Shown piece by piece: positions 10,680-21,534 of a stretch of 64,000 nt of DNA (positions are counted from its first letter, which is position 1; each line of letters starts with the position of its first letter). Both the position numbers and the translations under genes were made by a program. The notes beneath the pieces were generated by a model that worked only from the letters and a program-made list of their open reading frames with translations, did no database searches and was not told where the DNA came from. Origin of the DNA: Cycas panzhihuaensis (Eukaryota; Cycadophyta); the NCBI GenBank assembly GCA_023213395.1, contig CM041465.1, positions 65,045,741 through 65,109,740 of the forward strand, written 5' to 3'.

Positions 10680-11147
10680 ATCTGGTTTATAGGCATTTGG
10701 TATTGATCTTTTATTTAGCAAATGAGAACCCAATCCTTTTGGGTAAGTTTTTAGGCAACATTCCTTTGACTTCTTATTTTAGAGGCATTAAAGTTGGTTT
10801 AATTAGATTATAGATATTTTGTAGATTAGTGACCTATCATTCACATACCCCATTTCATACGTTTCATCTAATAGAGTATCCTTCACTCTCATCATTGCCC
10901 CTTTCACCATCCTACTTCCTTTTTGAAGTAGGAGCTTTAGGTGTCAATGGGGTAAATATTTCACCAAAACTTTGTCCTCTTATTAATATTTATTACTTAT
11001 ATGGGTTTCTTGTATTATTTTATATTAGAATGATTGGTTTAAGTTTGTTTCATATGCATTAGACTATGTTTTGATGAAATGTTATATTGTTTAGACTGAT
11101 GTTGTATGTTGAATGATGATGGTTGTATTATTATGTTATCACCTAGT
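10680..11147. other. Unassigned AT-rich sequence
   Basis: A 77-residue frame at 10829-11062 resembles no family I know and is probably chance. The segment may contain the eroded 3' end of A1. An 8-bp perfect inverted repeat (GTTATCAC/GTGATAAC, 11135-11160) marks the border with the presumed G LTR. Confidence 0.3.
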
Positions 11148-13249
11148 GATGAGTGATAACTATGACACTAAATTATTTTCTTTCATAATCATTCTAATTC
11201 ACTTCCTCATTTAAAACCTTTTATTTCACATTTTTATCTTGATTTCACCTTTAATTTATCTTTTTTAATCAATTTTTGAGCTTGTGCTTATTATTTTCAT
11301 CATGTTTGGGCCATTTTCCTTATTAACAAAGTCATCTATGCTAAAATTCATCAATAAAAATTAATTTTTGACTTTTTAGTGAGCCTTTTTATTTCCTAGT
11401 TTATCATATTTTTTGTCCTTCAAAAAGCATAATTGATCACATTTTTAGAGTAAAATTGCATTTTTCGTAGCTCTAAAAACATGATAGATAGCATTTTTCC
11501 CTATCATGCATGAAAAATATTTTAGCACACTAATTTCTTATATGTTGTCACCTAGATTTCTTAATCATGCCCAGAAGTCATCCAAACCCTATTATGATCT
11601 TTCATTCGAGATTAGAGATCAAGTTTTGGAGAGCTTTCTTGAGATTTTTTAGAGATTTCTACTACCGCTACTTGAAAGATTATTTTTTGAAGAAAAAGGG
11701 TGAAATCAAAAGGAGATTTTAATGATCTAGTTGTTGCTTTATTGATACTCAAATTTCAATGGTGGATTCTTTTCAAAATTCTTAATTTGTTATATAGTTT
11801 TCAACTTTAAATGTCTTTATTCTTGGTAAGATCTTTCTTATTATAAACTCTTACATTTTTTCTACTCTTTGGTCATTGCTTATGCTCAAAATCTTTCTCT
11901 TCTTCTTGGTGATATTTAGGGTCTCTTTATACTCATTTTTCACCTTAGGAATTTGGTTGAAAGGTCTACCTTTTATGGGACAAAAAGGGAGTAGACTATT
12001 GTGAAGAATGCTCATCTCTTCACTCACAAGATAGCTACTCTTTTTCATTCTTCCACAATTGTCTAAATCTGCAAGAGGCTTACTTTCCTCTTGAATTATT
12101 TGTGGCTATCATTGAGCCTATTGTCCTTATTTCTCCTTTTCCTTTATTGGTTTTAAAGGAAGAATTTGAAGTAGTTTGATAACATGAAAGAAAGAAAGCT
12201 ATTATGAGGCAGGAGTTCTTTAATAAGCAGGGAATCATAGCATTGTTCTTGTTGAATTTCACTTCTTTTATTATTCCTTTATTTTAGAAGAAAGTTTGAA
12301 TATATGAATGATATATGTTTGATTCAATCATATCATATGAGATTCAAGGATCCCTTTGGTATCTAATAAACTCCAATTATGATAGAATCTTTTTATTCTT
12401 TGGTTTGTTGCTTGGTTATGTATAATGACTTGGATATGATTGATTGCATGCAATCTCTATGGTCTAAAAATCATTCATTAGAGTAGTAGTAAATCTTTAA
12501 GATATTTCTTTTCATATTAGAAGTATTCTCTAAAAAGAACATAGCATGTAATTTAAATAAAAATTTCACATGAGCATTACATGTTATTGGATCTCTTGGT
12601 GATTTGCATACATAGTTATATGTGGTGTTAGTTGTATTTCACGTTGGTTTCTTACTCACTAAAAAGCATGTGTTGCATCTAAATGAAGTAGTTTTATGTT
12701 TATTTTTAGTATGCTTCATATTTTAAAAAAAATAAATATGTTGCATGTGGTTTTAGTTTTTCTCGTTTGTGTCTTAAAAAATAGGTGGATAGATCTAGTA
12801 GTTTCATAGATTACTCTTGTGATTTTATTTCGTTTTAAAAAATAAAAATAAAATAAAACAAAAAAGAAGACAAAACCTTTTCATCACTTTGCCCTTCCCC
12901 TTCATTTAAGTAAAACTCTAAAGGTTGAAAGAATAGGAGGAAAGGAGTCCTTAAGATAGAGATAAGAGACATTGTTAATATAATTTTTAACTTAGAACTC
13001 CTCCATCTGATTGTATAGGCTAGCGGATTCAATCACCCCCTTTATATCCTAGCCTTTCATTACTTCACTTACACCTTTATCAAATGGAATGATTAGGTGT
13101 ATACTAATCATTAGGAGTTGGAAAAGGTGGTCTCTTTGGTTTTTTTAGGCTTCTTATCTCTTAGCTTAGACTTGAAATAGAAGAACCATACCACTAGTTA
13201 GGAGATAGTTAGTTAGGATCCAATTGAAGCACGTCAGGTTTATCATAAG
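11148..13249 (+). repeat. G: probable 5' LTR of a chromovirus (partner not found)
   Basis: The stretch starts around TGATGAGTGATAAC and ends TTTATCA(TAAG) just before an initiator-tRNA primer site, which suggests an LTR of about 2.1 kb. No protein is convincing here: the short frames at 11851-12262 and 12835-13032 lack family motifs. The matching 3' LTR was not found after the chromodomain at 45845, so the LTR call rests on the primer site and on position. The left border is uncertain. Confidence 0.4.
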
Positions 13250-13261
13250 TGGTATTAAAGC
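13250..13261 (+). other. G primer-binding site
   Basis: TGGTATTAAAGC matches the tRNA-iMet site TGGTATCAGAGC at 10 of 12 positions. It lies upstream of gag/pol remnants in the correct orientation. Confidence 0.7.
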
Positions 13262-13949
13262 TTTGTTTGTCTATTTAAGAGGAATATCAAAAGATGTTAT
13301 TTTTATAGTATAAATAACTTAATTTTAAAAAATAATTATAGATTTGAGATGGCCAAACTAGTTTTACAAATTTTGGGTGGTTAAACTATAGGGTTTAAAG
13401 AAATATTGCAAAAGTTCTAAGGAATTTAATTTTAACCTATTGTCTATCATTGTCTATAAGACCTAAAATATGATACCAAAACTTAAAACAATCATAACTT
13501 TGGCCATAATAACAAATACTATTATAGTCCCTAAAATCCTAAAACTTTGATTCACCTTAAAAGTGCCATAACTTCCACTATGGGTATTAGAATTTGATTC
13601 TATATGAACTATTAAAGTTCTAGTTCAGAAGCTATCCTTTGAGGTTATTAGATTATGCATTTTGATAAGTAATTAAAGTAAAAAACTTTAAATTTAATCT
13701 TTATACTAGGGCTTCCTTGCAAAAGAGAAAGGAAGATATTAGAGATAGTACAAGATATCACAAAATAACTAGTGAGGTTAACACCATAACTATAATTAGA
13801 TACATAAAATCCCTTTGAACAAATTAACTAATATTTCATATGACTTAAAGCATTTATAAGAAGAATATATGAAAGAAATAAAAGAATATAATGAAAGAAG
13901 AAAGGTAGTGAATAAGTCATTAGGGATTTAGAAGGAGTAAAAAATTCTA
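13262..13949 (+). other. G leader / gag N-terminal region, no clear frame
   Basis: AT-rich sequence follows the primer site. It would correspond to the 5' untranslated region and start of gag, but frameshifts prevent a protein call. Confidence 0.35.
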
Positions 13950-14330
13950 TAGAAATAAGAATGCCACTATTTCAACCTAACTATATAATATTATATTATG
14001 CCTAACATGGTGAGATAGATTATAATGAATGGATATCTAAGGTTAAGAGTGTACTCAAAATATTCAACATCACAAATGTCAAGGACCAACTAGGCATCAC
14101 CATAGAATGTATTAAAAGACCCTTATATATTTGAACATCTGCATGGAGATAAGAACATAAGAGAGTCATAGGCTTCAATGAGTTTATCAATGGCTTTAAA
14201 AATAAAAGCTTATTATACTTATCAACTTAGGGAGCAACCATGAATTTATCAACACTAACATTGTTAGGAGATTATGTCTTAATGTAAATAATGAAAAAAA
14301 AAAACTTAAACATCACCATGATTAAAGGTG
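13950..14330 (+). pseudogene. G gag remnant
   Basis: A degenerate frame reads YNEWISKVKSVLKIFNITNVKDQLGITIE near 14010-14100. It resembles the retrotransposon gag core, in which an x-x-W-L-x-x-V-x-x-x-F segment precedes a region on particle assembly. The rest is frameshifted. The call depends mainly on its position before the G RT. Confidence 0.55.
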
Positions 14331-14689
14331 ATTCAATTCCTTGCCATGGAGAAATTAGTTAACAACAAATTTAATAAGGTATAATAATGATCACCATAGG
14401 TTTCTTTGCCTTCAATGTCCAAGGATATGATATAGTAATGTGCATGGAATAGCTAAGGACCTTGGGAATATATAGAATCAACCATGATAAAAACTTCATC
14501 TAATTCCATATGAATAGGGAGTTATACTAGATTTTAAGGATTGAGACTCCAAGATCATCATTTATCCTTATATAAGAAAAGGATAAATTACTATGAAGGG
14601 GGAAATCAAGTTTTATAGTAAGGATCTCTACCACATAAAAAGATAGGTGGGAAGAGTCTATAGAAATCTAACAAAAAGAGCAAATAGGA

Positions 14690-15300
14690 AAAGTACCAGA
14701 GAGGCACTTAAAAATATTTTATGAACTATTGAACACCTTGCTACCCAATAGAAGTATGAAATATATCATTAAGATTAAGCCAGAAAAAGGATCCATAATA
14801 GTCAAGCCCTACTGATATCAACATAAATAAAAAACTAAAAGTCAGAGGTTAACTTAGGAGCTCATAGATAATAAAGTAATAACTACTCACAAAAACCTAT
14901 ATATGGCACTAGCAGTCTCAGAAAGATAGACCATCAAGCACTAAATAAGATAATAATTAAAAATAAATATCCCATCCCTTAGATGGATGATATAATTAAT
15001 AAACTACATAAAGCTACCTATTTCTCCAAAATCAATCTTCATTCAAGATATTATCATATTCTAATCCATTCATAAGACATAGAAAAAATTGCCTTCTAAA
15101 TGTGTGAGGTGCTATTCAAATTTAAGGTCATAACTTTTGGCCTTACTAATATACTAGCTACATTATATTCATTAATAACTCAAGTATTCACATCTTTTTT
15201 AAGGATATTTATCATAGTTTTCTTTAACAACATTCTAATGTATAGCATGACATGGGAGGAACATCTCCAACACCTAAAATTTGTATTATAAATATTACAT
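14690..15300 (+). pseudogene. G reverse transcriptase, 5' part (split by B)
   Basis: A chromovirus RT is readable in pieces: [19 protein letters not shown] near 14930, a MDDIINKLHKATYFSK block near 14980 and the open piece 15100-15288 with VITFGLTN and [10 protein letters not shown]. The catalytic motif reads FFNN at 15220-15231, so both Asp residues are replaced by Asn and the copy is inactive. The frame is cut at 15300 by B's LTR. It resumes after the duplicated target at 43690, where the coding frame and family pattern continue. Confidence 0.88.
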
Positions 15301-15643
15301 TATAATAGGCTTGCCCTATTACCCCTTCAATATGCAAATTAAAAGAAAAAAATATAAAAATGATGAAGGTGGATGGAATGAGAGATGGGGATGAAGTGAA
15401 TAAAAGATAAATGAAGATACATTATAGGGAGCTCTAAGAATAATCTTTTTCATAATATAATATAATCTCAATAATACATAAAGTAGTATATTTATAGAAA
15501 AGGCCTCAACCTCTCCTTATAATATTATATCCACCTACCTTTAAGTTACCCAATCCCATATTTTCTTATTATTTGATTCCCTTAATATTAACCTTCACTA
15601 TCCTTGACCCCTACTAACCTAATACCTTATGTGGACCACCATA
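15301..15643 (-). repeat. B 3' LTR (left copy)
   Basis: It starts TATAATAGGCTTGCCC and ends CACCATA. It shares long blocks with 43334-43684, for example the CTCTCCTTATAATATTATATCCAC block and the CTAACCTAATACCTTAT block. Confidence 0.88.
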
Positions 15644-15659
15644 TTATCTACCCTTTTAG
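15644..15659 (-). other. B polypurine tract
   Basis: The minus strand reads CTAAAAGGGTAGATAA directly before the 3' LTR. It is less pure than K's tract but in the right place. Confidence 0.55.
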
Positions 15660-16399
15660 ATGCTTTGCCCTCAAAGCATTTATTTACATAGGTACATATA
15701 TCCACCACCTGTTGCTATTAGAATGTTGAATGTAGATGCATCACCCTTTTACCATAATATGGCAACTCTTATTCCACCTATTATTAGATGAGAATAATGC
15801 TCCATATACATTCTTCTTAGTGAATGGAAGAATGTATTAGATAAATGTTGCCCTTTAAGTTTATTATCATGATCCAAGCAATGTGGACCCATGGTGTAGT
15901 AAATTGGGAACCCACAAAAATTAGGATCCAAATGCTCTTAAAAGTTAAATATTGATGACACACTATCTTGAGGGGAAATAAGGCAATTATTATCATTAAA
16001 AAGTTTACCTTGTATAATATATAAGATAATGACTTCTTTTAGAAGAATTAATTAAGGCTTAATCACGCTATCTTATGGAGAGGATATAGGTAAGGCAGGG
16101 TCTTCAATTTTCTCATCATGGTCCTCCACACACTCCTCCAAAATTACCTTGATATTTAGGAGTTTATTAGATTTAAGTTTTACAATTTGCCCATCCAAAA
16201 TTACTACCATTGTTACTTCCATAAGTAATATGGAACCCTTCCTACACTAATTAGTGAGAACCATGAAACTAATAGATATTTTCTTTAAATTCTGGAAAGT
16301 AACAAATATTATCTTATGGCATTCCTAAATATCAACCTTTATGGGTTTTATAGTTTCAATTATATATACTAAAATATAAAGATCCATTATAAAAGTTAT
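15660..16399 (-). pseudogene. B internal region, left part, unknown ORF
   Basis: A 60-residue minus-strand frame (15749-15931) reads MDPNFCGFPIYYTMGPHC and continues past a stop toward the LTR. I do not recognise it and no enzyme motif is present. The remainder (15932-16399) is AT-rich with no supported gene. The last bases are the left copy of the LINE target site. Confidence 0.35.
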
Positions 16400-16411
16400 T
16401 AGAGGAGGGGT
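16400..16411. repeat. LINE E target-site duplication, left copy
   Basis: TAGAGGAGGGGT is repeated perfectly at 42497-42508, directly after the LINE poly(A). Both flanks are B internal DNA. Confidence 0.85.
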
Positions 16412-17021
16412 GTTGCATGATGGGATGATAGTGACAAAGGAGAATAGGATTTGAATACAGAAATCTACAGATGGCTAGGGTAATAGCTCTTCATGCAGAT
16501 CGAAGGTTGGAAGTATGGTAGAACCTGTGGACCTCTATTTACAATAGTAATAGGGAGGAAGGCATCCACAGGCTCAAGTTGAAGACTTATCAAGGTAATA
16601 CCATGGTGAAAAGAGCATCTACCTATAGGTAGAGGTGATGTGAGACACTTAGGGAAGATGGAGATGTGGAGGTATTTTGTGAAGGCTCTCACTCTCTAGG
16701 AAGACATTAAAGGATAACAAACAAATTTAGAGCCATTTTTAGTAGGGCATACTATAACATTCCATTAGTTTCTAGGTGCTATCAAAAGTGTAAGTAGAGC
16801 AAGGAGGAAATAGTTTTATGAGGATGCTTAGATGATACTCAGTAATAAGGATGAGGAATGACTTAGCCTTAGATACGTCACAATTGCCAAGTAAGGAGGC
16901 AGTGGGGTAGAGGATAGTGGTGATCTTCTTGTGAAACTGAGTTAGACTCATGAGGTTTTCTACCTTCTACATATGGTTTACTACTCAGATTTATTTTAGT
17001 ACTTGCAGTTTATTTTAGGTT
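16412..17021 (+). other. LINE E 5' untranslated region
   Basis: About 610 bp lie between the target duplication and the ORF1 start. It is richer in G and A than the surrounding B DNA. Short frames here (for example 16465-16692 minus) are not supported as genes. Plant LINE promoters are internal and would lie here. Confidence 0.6.
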
Positions 17022-18560
17022 ATGATGGATATGGATAAGAATCAAGATTTAAATCAGGATCAAACCCAAGGACTAAACCAAAACCCTAACTAGTTGTATA
17101 ACTTGAATTAAGGAAAAACTTACCTTGAAGCATTAAGAAATGAAAAAAGAGAATCCTTTAATATAAATCCAATAGTAAGTGAGAACATGATCAAAATTCC
17201 CATTCCTAAAATTTTGTCAAATCGAATGGAGAGATAATGGGAGAACTACCTAGTAGGGTATTTTTTAGGACCCAAACCAGGGGTAGACCCTATTAGGAAA
17301 TGGGTGGGTCAAAGATGGAAATTGCAAGGGTCGATGGAGGTGATAGCCCTCCCAAAAGGACGTGTTCTTTTTAAATTTATAAATTAAGAAGATATGGCTA
17401 GTGTATTATTAAAATCTCCTTAAATAATGGGGAGAAAAGCGATTCTTATGGAGAAATGACATTTGAATCTCAATCTAGTTGAGGGATCCATAAAGTAAGC
17501 TCCCCTCTAAGATCAATTACTAGGCTTCCTATTACAAGCCTAGGACCTAGGTGTCATAAAGGGTATAGCTAAGGGCATTTGCCCCCTACTGGTTGTGGGT
17601 TTGGCCACAAAGAATAGGAGTAGGTTAGTGAACACTAGATTTTATACTCTTTCCAGAATGGATAGGCCCCTCCATGATCAGGTAAGAATAGAGGGAGAGG
17701 GATGGAGTAGAGATCATAAATTAATGTTCAAACTTAAAAGTGTTAGATGTTTAGTTTATAAACATCTAAGCCATCTACCCTAAAATTATCCAAGGGAGCT
17801 AAAAAAAGAGATTCAAGAGAACTAAGATGGTGAAAAGATCTAGGGAGTTGATAAACAGGGCCCTACAAGAGAGGTAAAAGAAGTGAAGAGAGTGGAAGAA
17901 AACCTATTACAAGCTAAAAAGGAGTTAGACCTAGACTAGGAAGATACCCTCCTAGAGGAGGGGGAGGAGGGAGGGGGAAAGGTTGAATACCCTCTAGATG
18001 CACGTCTACGAGATAGTCACCTAGCTTGGTAGGAATGATGATGGCTGATGGTGGTATCAAGGGTGTGAGTAAAATCCTACAAGCAAAGTAAGTATCACAT
18101 AAGGTGCCCTGTGCACCGAAGTGCAAGTTTAAGACTTGTGGATGATACCCAATTACCTTGGAGTGCTTCTCTATCCCAAAGAGAAAGAGGGAAAATAAGA
18201 AAGGTAGTCTGGATAAGCTTGAGAGGAAGATCCTCCCACCTTTAGATGGCCGAAAGGGGAAGAGAGGAGTCCTCAAGGGTTTCCATATGATGGAGGGAAA
18301 TGAGTGGGGACAAAGTAGGCTATAGCCTACGATGTGATCAGGTTCCTCTTGGTTATTTGACCAAGCAAATAAGGCCAAGAGGAGGAGAGAGAAAAAAGAA
18401 TGGGACAACTAAACCAAAGTTTCCCCCTAATGATTCAAAGAAGAAATAGAAAAGGAAATGGGCATAGGTGTCACATACACAAGCAAATAATGCTAAGTGG
18501 GAATAAATTGAGTGGGCAAGCTAGGCTTCGCAAGCAAAGGAAAAGGAAAGGGTGAGTCTC
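17022..18560 (+). pseudogene. LINE E ORF1 (DUF4283-type nucleic-acid-binding protein)
   Basis: The frame begins at ATGATGGATATG (17022) with a Gln/Asn-rich start. It runs through the DUF4283-like core: WENYLVGYFLGPKPG near 17238, RKWVGQRWKLQG near 17295, GRVLFKFIN near 17364, and a LLGFLLQA block near 17522. The open piece 17595-17780 leads into a zinc-knuckle relic (CLVYKHLSHLP near 17749) in which a conserved Cys is Tyr. A charged Arg/Lys/Glu-rich tail continues toward 18560. ORF1 proteins bind the LINE RNA in the particle. At least ten in-frame stops, mostly TAG/TAA, make it dead. The C-terminal border with X is uncertain. A 164-residue minus-strand frame (17914-18408) is a shadow. Confidence 0.8.
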
Positions 18561-20760
18561 CTATAGGTCCTTTTCCTATGAGGGTCAAATGTACGATGTG
18601 CAAATATACAATCGTAAATAAAAGATATTGTTTCTCTTTTTACTTTTATGTGTACCTACTTAACTAACACATAAATCCTAAATAAAAGTAAGAAAAGGAA
18701 AGCGAGAGTTGAAGGGAGGATGCACGTACCCAGAAGATGTAGTGGCTGATGGAGGACCTCACCCATGCGTGGCATACATCCTTTTGTCAATCAAAGGATG
18801 CATGACCAAGTCTTGACATGAATGATGGGGGCTTCCTTACCTTCCCCTTTCTGAAAAGGAAGCGAAAAGGAAAGAAGCGAAAGCAAAGGAACAAAATGGT
18901 AGACCTTACCCGGATCTGAACACTTTATACCTTCGTAAGAGTACCACGACAACCTACACATGAACAGATGTATCCCTTCCAAGAAGGGGCTACAAAAGAC
19001 AAGCAATGTATATGCAAGTATATATATGATATTTATGCTAAAGTGTTAGCAAAAATAGTTGCTGCAACAAACTCTAAAAAAACCCCTCTCAAGCAAGGAT
19101 AAATATCAAGCAAAAATGGGGCAAGGGAAGCCTCAGGATAGCCAACCCTCTGCTAGGTTCTCCACACAACTCTCAAGCATAGCAAGGTGATGATAAAGAC
19201 AACCAAGGATAGCTAAGGAGTGCCAAGAAAAGGGTAACAAGGTGTTGGGAAATATGCAAGACACGGAGTTGATGCATAAATCCTTGCCAATGATATCAAG
19301 GAATACCCAACAACCCAAGGGACACTACGGGGTCCTGAATAAGAGGCGAACAGGCCTAGAACTAGTGTAGCAAGAGGCTATGCACACTGATAATCCAGTG
19401 CTGGCCTAGGGATTAATCACTCCTAATAATCCCAAGAAGAGCATGGAGCAAGAGAAGAGAAGGTGGGAAGGGATTACCCTTAGAGAGAAGGACTGAAAAG
19501 GGAGGATGCCCAGCCTTGCTCTCTTTGCCCAACCTTACAACTCTTCTCTCACTACTCCCTTGAAGAAAACTAGTTGAGAGAAAGGTGGAGCTGGGAGACA
19601 ACAAGCCAAATATAATAAAAAACAACTTTTGCAACTGTGAAACTTGAAGGAAACAGGCAAATAAGACAAGAAATAGGTCCAAAATGGGGTTAACTTACCA
19701 TAAATCTAGAAGAGAAGGGTTTGGAAGACCTATTGGGTGGATATATGGTAGATCTGGGCCTTCTAATAGCAAGGAAGAGGACTCCTGTAAGGGTTTGCAG
19801 GAGAAATTCCAACAGGCAGTTGAAAGGGACACTTGTTGGGTGAATTAGAGAAGAATCATCACCAAAATCGCTTGATAGAACCTGGAGAGAGGCTTCCCAC
19901 TATGGAAGCAATGAGTTGTAGGTGAGTCTTGGCCTAGGGTTGCAAGAAACACAGGCCTGCAAGTATGCTTGTAGCAGAAAGAGCAGGAGAGCAGAAGTTG
20001 CAGTAGGAACTATTGTATAAGAGAGCAAAAAATGATCTAAGAAGACCTAAAAATGATGAGGGTTTTAATCCTTATACCCATCCCAGCCCTAAGCGAGTGA
20101 ATAGAGCATGAATAGGGCTGATTTGGATGCGAGACCACGTGGCAATTCCATGGGAAATATGAGAATTGCAATGGTACCACTAAGTTTATAGTGGTGCAGG
20201 ACCAGAAAGCTAGAATGGCAGAATTCTAGGTTTCAGGAGCTCTGGGAGGTGATGTGGCAAGCCTGGAAGGGGTTGGCCTTCCTGTCTAGGTGGCTAAGAT
20301 AGTCCAAAATGTATGTGGATAAAGGCAAGCAAACATCAATGGGAAAAAGGTCCCATAAATGAGGTGCTAGGAGCCCAAGGTCAAAGCATAAACAGATCAT
20401 ATAGAAACTCGAGACATTGTGGAGATAGCGCAGAGAGTCGTAAAGTGCCATGGGGATGCCTACCTTATGAAAAGGTAGGTCCCGCTGGGTCGTCATAGGC
20501 TCACAATATGACAAGCAGCATGAATAGGCAACAAATGCAAAGTGATCATACAAATGAAGCAAGCAGTCATGCAACAAGGCAACACTTATGTCAACCTTTC
20601 CAAAGAAATAATACAAGTGAAAAGGAAGAAGTATACCTAATCTTACCTGAGTTGACTTATCTGTATCTATTCCCAGTAGCTGGGAAATACCCTCCTAGCA
20701 CACACTTAGAAATACATTGACAAGACTAATTCAGTAACAATGATAAGGAGGTTGTAGAAA
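18560..20760. repeat. X: LTR-like block inserted between LINE ORF1 and ORF2
   Basis: This is a GC-richer block with no retroelement protein. Its segment 19015-19590 is repeated at 30676-31266, where it sits at the 5' side of F's gag as an LTR should. X is therefore probably a solo LTR, or LTR remnant, of the F family. I could not define a clean target duplication or TG..CA ends, and 18560-19014 may partly be LINE. The many short frames on both strands (18791-20720) look like chance openings in GC-richer non-coding DNA. Confidence 0.5.
19015..19590. repeat. Repeat R, left copy (F-family LTR segment)
   Basis: It matches 30676-31266 nearly throughout, including the GCAAGGGAAGCCTCAGGAT and CCCAAGAAGAGCATGGAGCA blocks. 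The right copy carries about 15-20 extra bases near 30933-30955. Both end in AAAGGTGGAG. Confidence 0.9.
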
Positions 20761-21368
20761 GGGAGAAGGCTACCTTCCTAGTTAATAAGAATCCTACCCT
20801 ATCAGATAGTTAAGAGGGGTAGGGGACATTTGAGAGGCTTTAGAAAATCAAAGATAAAGGGACCTAGGAAGAGCAAAAGGATATGGGTCCAATAAAAGGA
20901 CCAGATTTTGGAAGTGAAAAAAGGATGGGAGGCCCACCTTGAAGATGCTATAAGAAAAGGAGACAGCATCCTAGATAGACCTAGGAAGCCAGTGAACTTC
21001 AAGGGATGGGGGGGTCAGGGCCCTAAATTAAGAAGTAAGAGATGATCTATTTTGAGAGAGAAGGATGCGAAGTGGAAATATAAAGCTAGATTCTTAGAAC
21101 ATTCATGGTATAAATGCCCTGTCAAAATAGAGATTAGTTAGAGATTTTTGAACTAGTCTAGGTCTAGATATCCTATTACTTTAGGAAACAAAGTTAGAGG
21201 TGGATAATAGAGTTAAAGTTAAGAACAAAATATAGAGGGAAGTAGAAATGGTAGCTACAGGTAGGCATAGGGGATCAGGAGGATTGGCCATTCTATAGAA
21301 TTCTATAGTATGGGAGGGAGAAGTTTGTCTAATTGAGGAACATTTAATTTCCAATTAGATAACCTATA
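20761..21368 (+). pseudogene. LINE E inter-ORF region and endonuclease N-terminal half
   Basis: Lys/Arg-rich coding text (20770-21050) precedes an apurinic-type endonuclease start. A LLLxETKLEV block (family QETK, catalytic Glu) is readable near 21169-21200 with the Gln as a stop, and GSGGLAIL near 21273-21296. The second half of the domain is at 31354 onward, so the catalytic domain is split by fragment F. The last 91 bases are duplicated at 31263-31353. Confidence 0.75.
21278..21368 (+). repeat. 91-bp direct repeat flanking F, left copy (S)
   Basis: It is identical to 31263-31353 except for three substitutions, with no gaps. It is LINE endonuclease sequence, present once in any intact LINE. 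Starting with GGAG and ending AACCTATA, it directly precedes fragment F. Confidence 0.95.
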
Positions 21369-21534
21369 ATCAGTGCAAAGGCAGAACTACAGAAAAAAGG
21401 AGATGGGGGCCCAAAGAGCCCTAAATCTTTACCAGGAGGAACTAAGAGATAGATCAGAGGGTGAGGAGTGTATGTGGGTCTAGTTCTGATTAGTTTGGTG
21501 GCATTTTATAGGCTATGATCATGGTAGAGAACTG

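Larger units (their letters stand above)
1..10680 (+). mobile_element. A1: decayed Ty3/gypsy element, Tat-like
   Basis: The 5' part lies outside the window. Visible in order are the end of the protease-RT linker, reverse transcriptase, RNase H, integrase (interrupted by element K at 2291-5052), a second archaeal-type RNase H, an antisense plant-mobile-domain gene and a tandem-repeat block. A second RNase H after integrase plus antisense extra genes and repeats before the 3' LTR are known traits of the plant Tat lineage. No LTR was delimited, so the right end is approximate. Its RT and RNase H resemble those of fragment F (21369-31262), so both are probably the same or sister families. Confidence 0.75.

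Noticed and set aside
10829-11062. 77-residue hydrophobic frame as a small membrane protein
   Set aside because: AT-rich DNA gives such Phe/Leu/Ile-rich frames by chance; no start context, homology or duplicate supports it.
17914-18408. 164-residue minus-strand open frame
   Set aside because: It lies antisense to LINE ORF1's charged tail, in GC-richer DNA with few stop-forming AT codons, and shows no domain.
20233-20720. Overlapping frames on both strands within X
   Set aside because: They have no similarity to retroelement or host families that I know, and the block behaves as LTR-like repeat.
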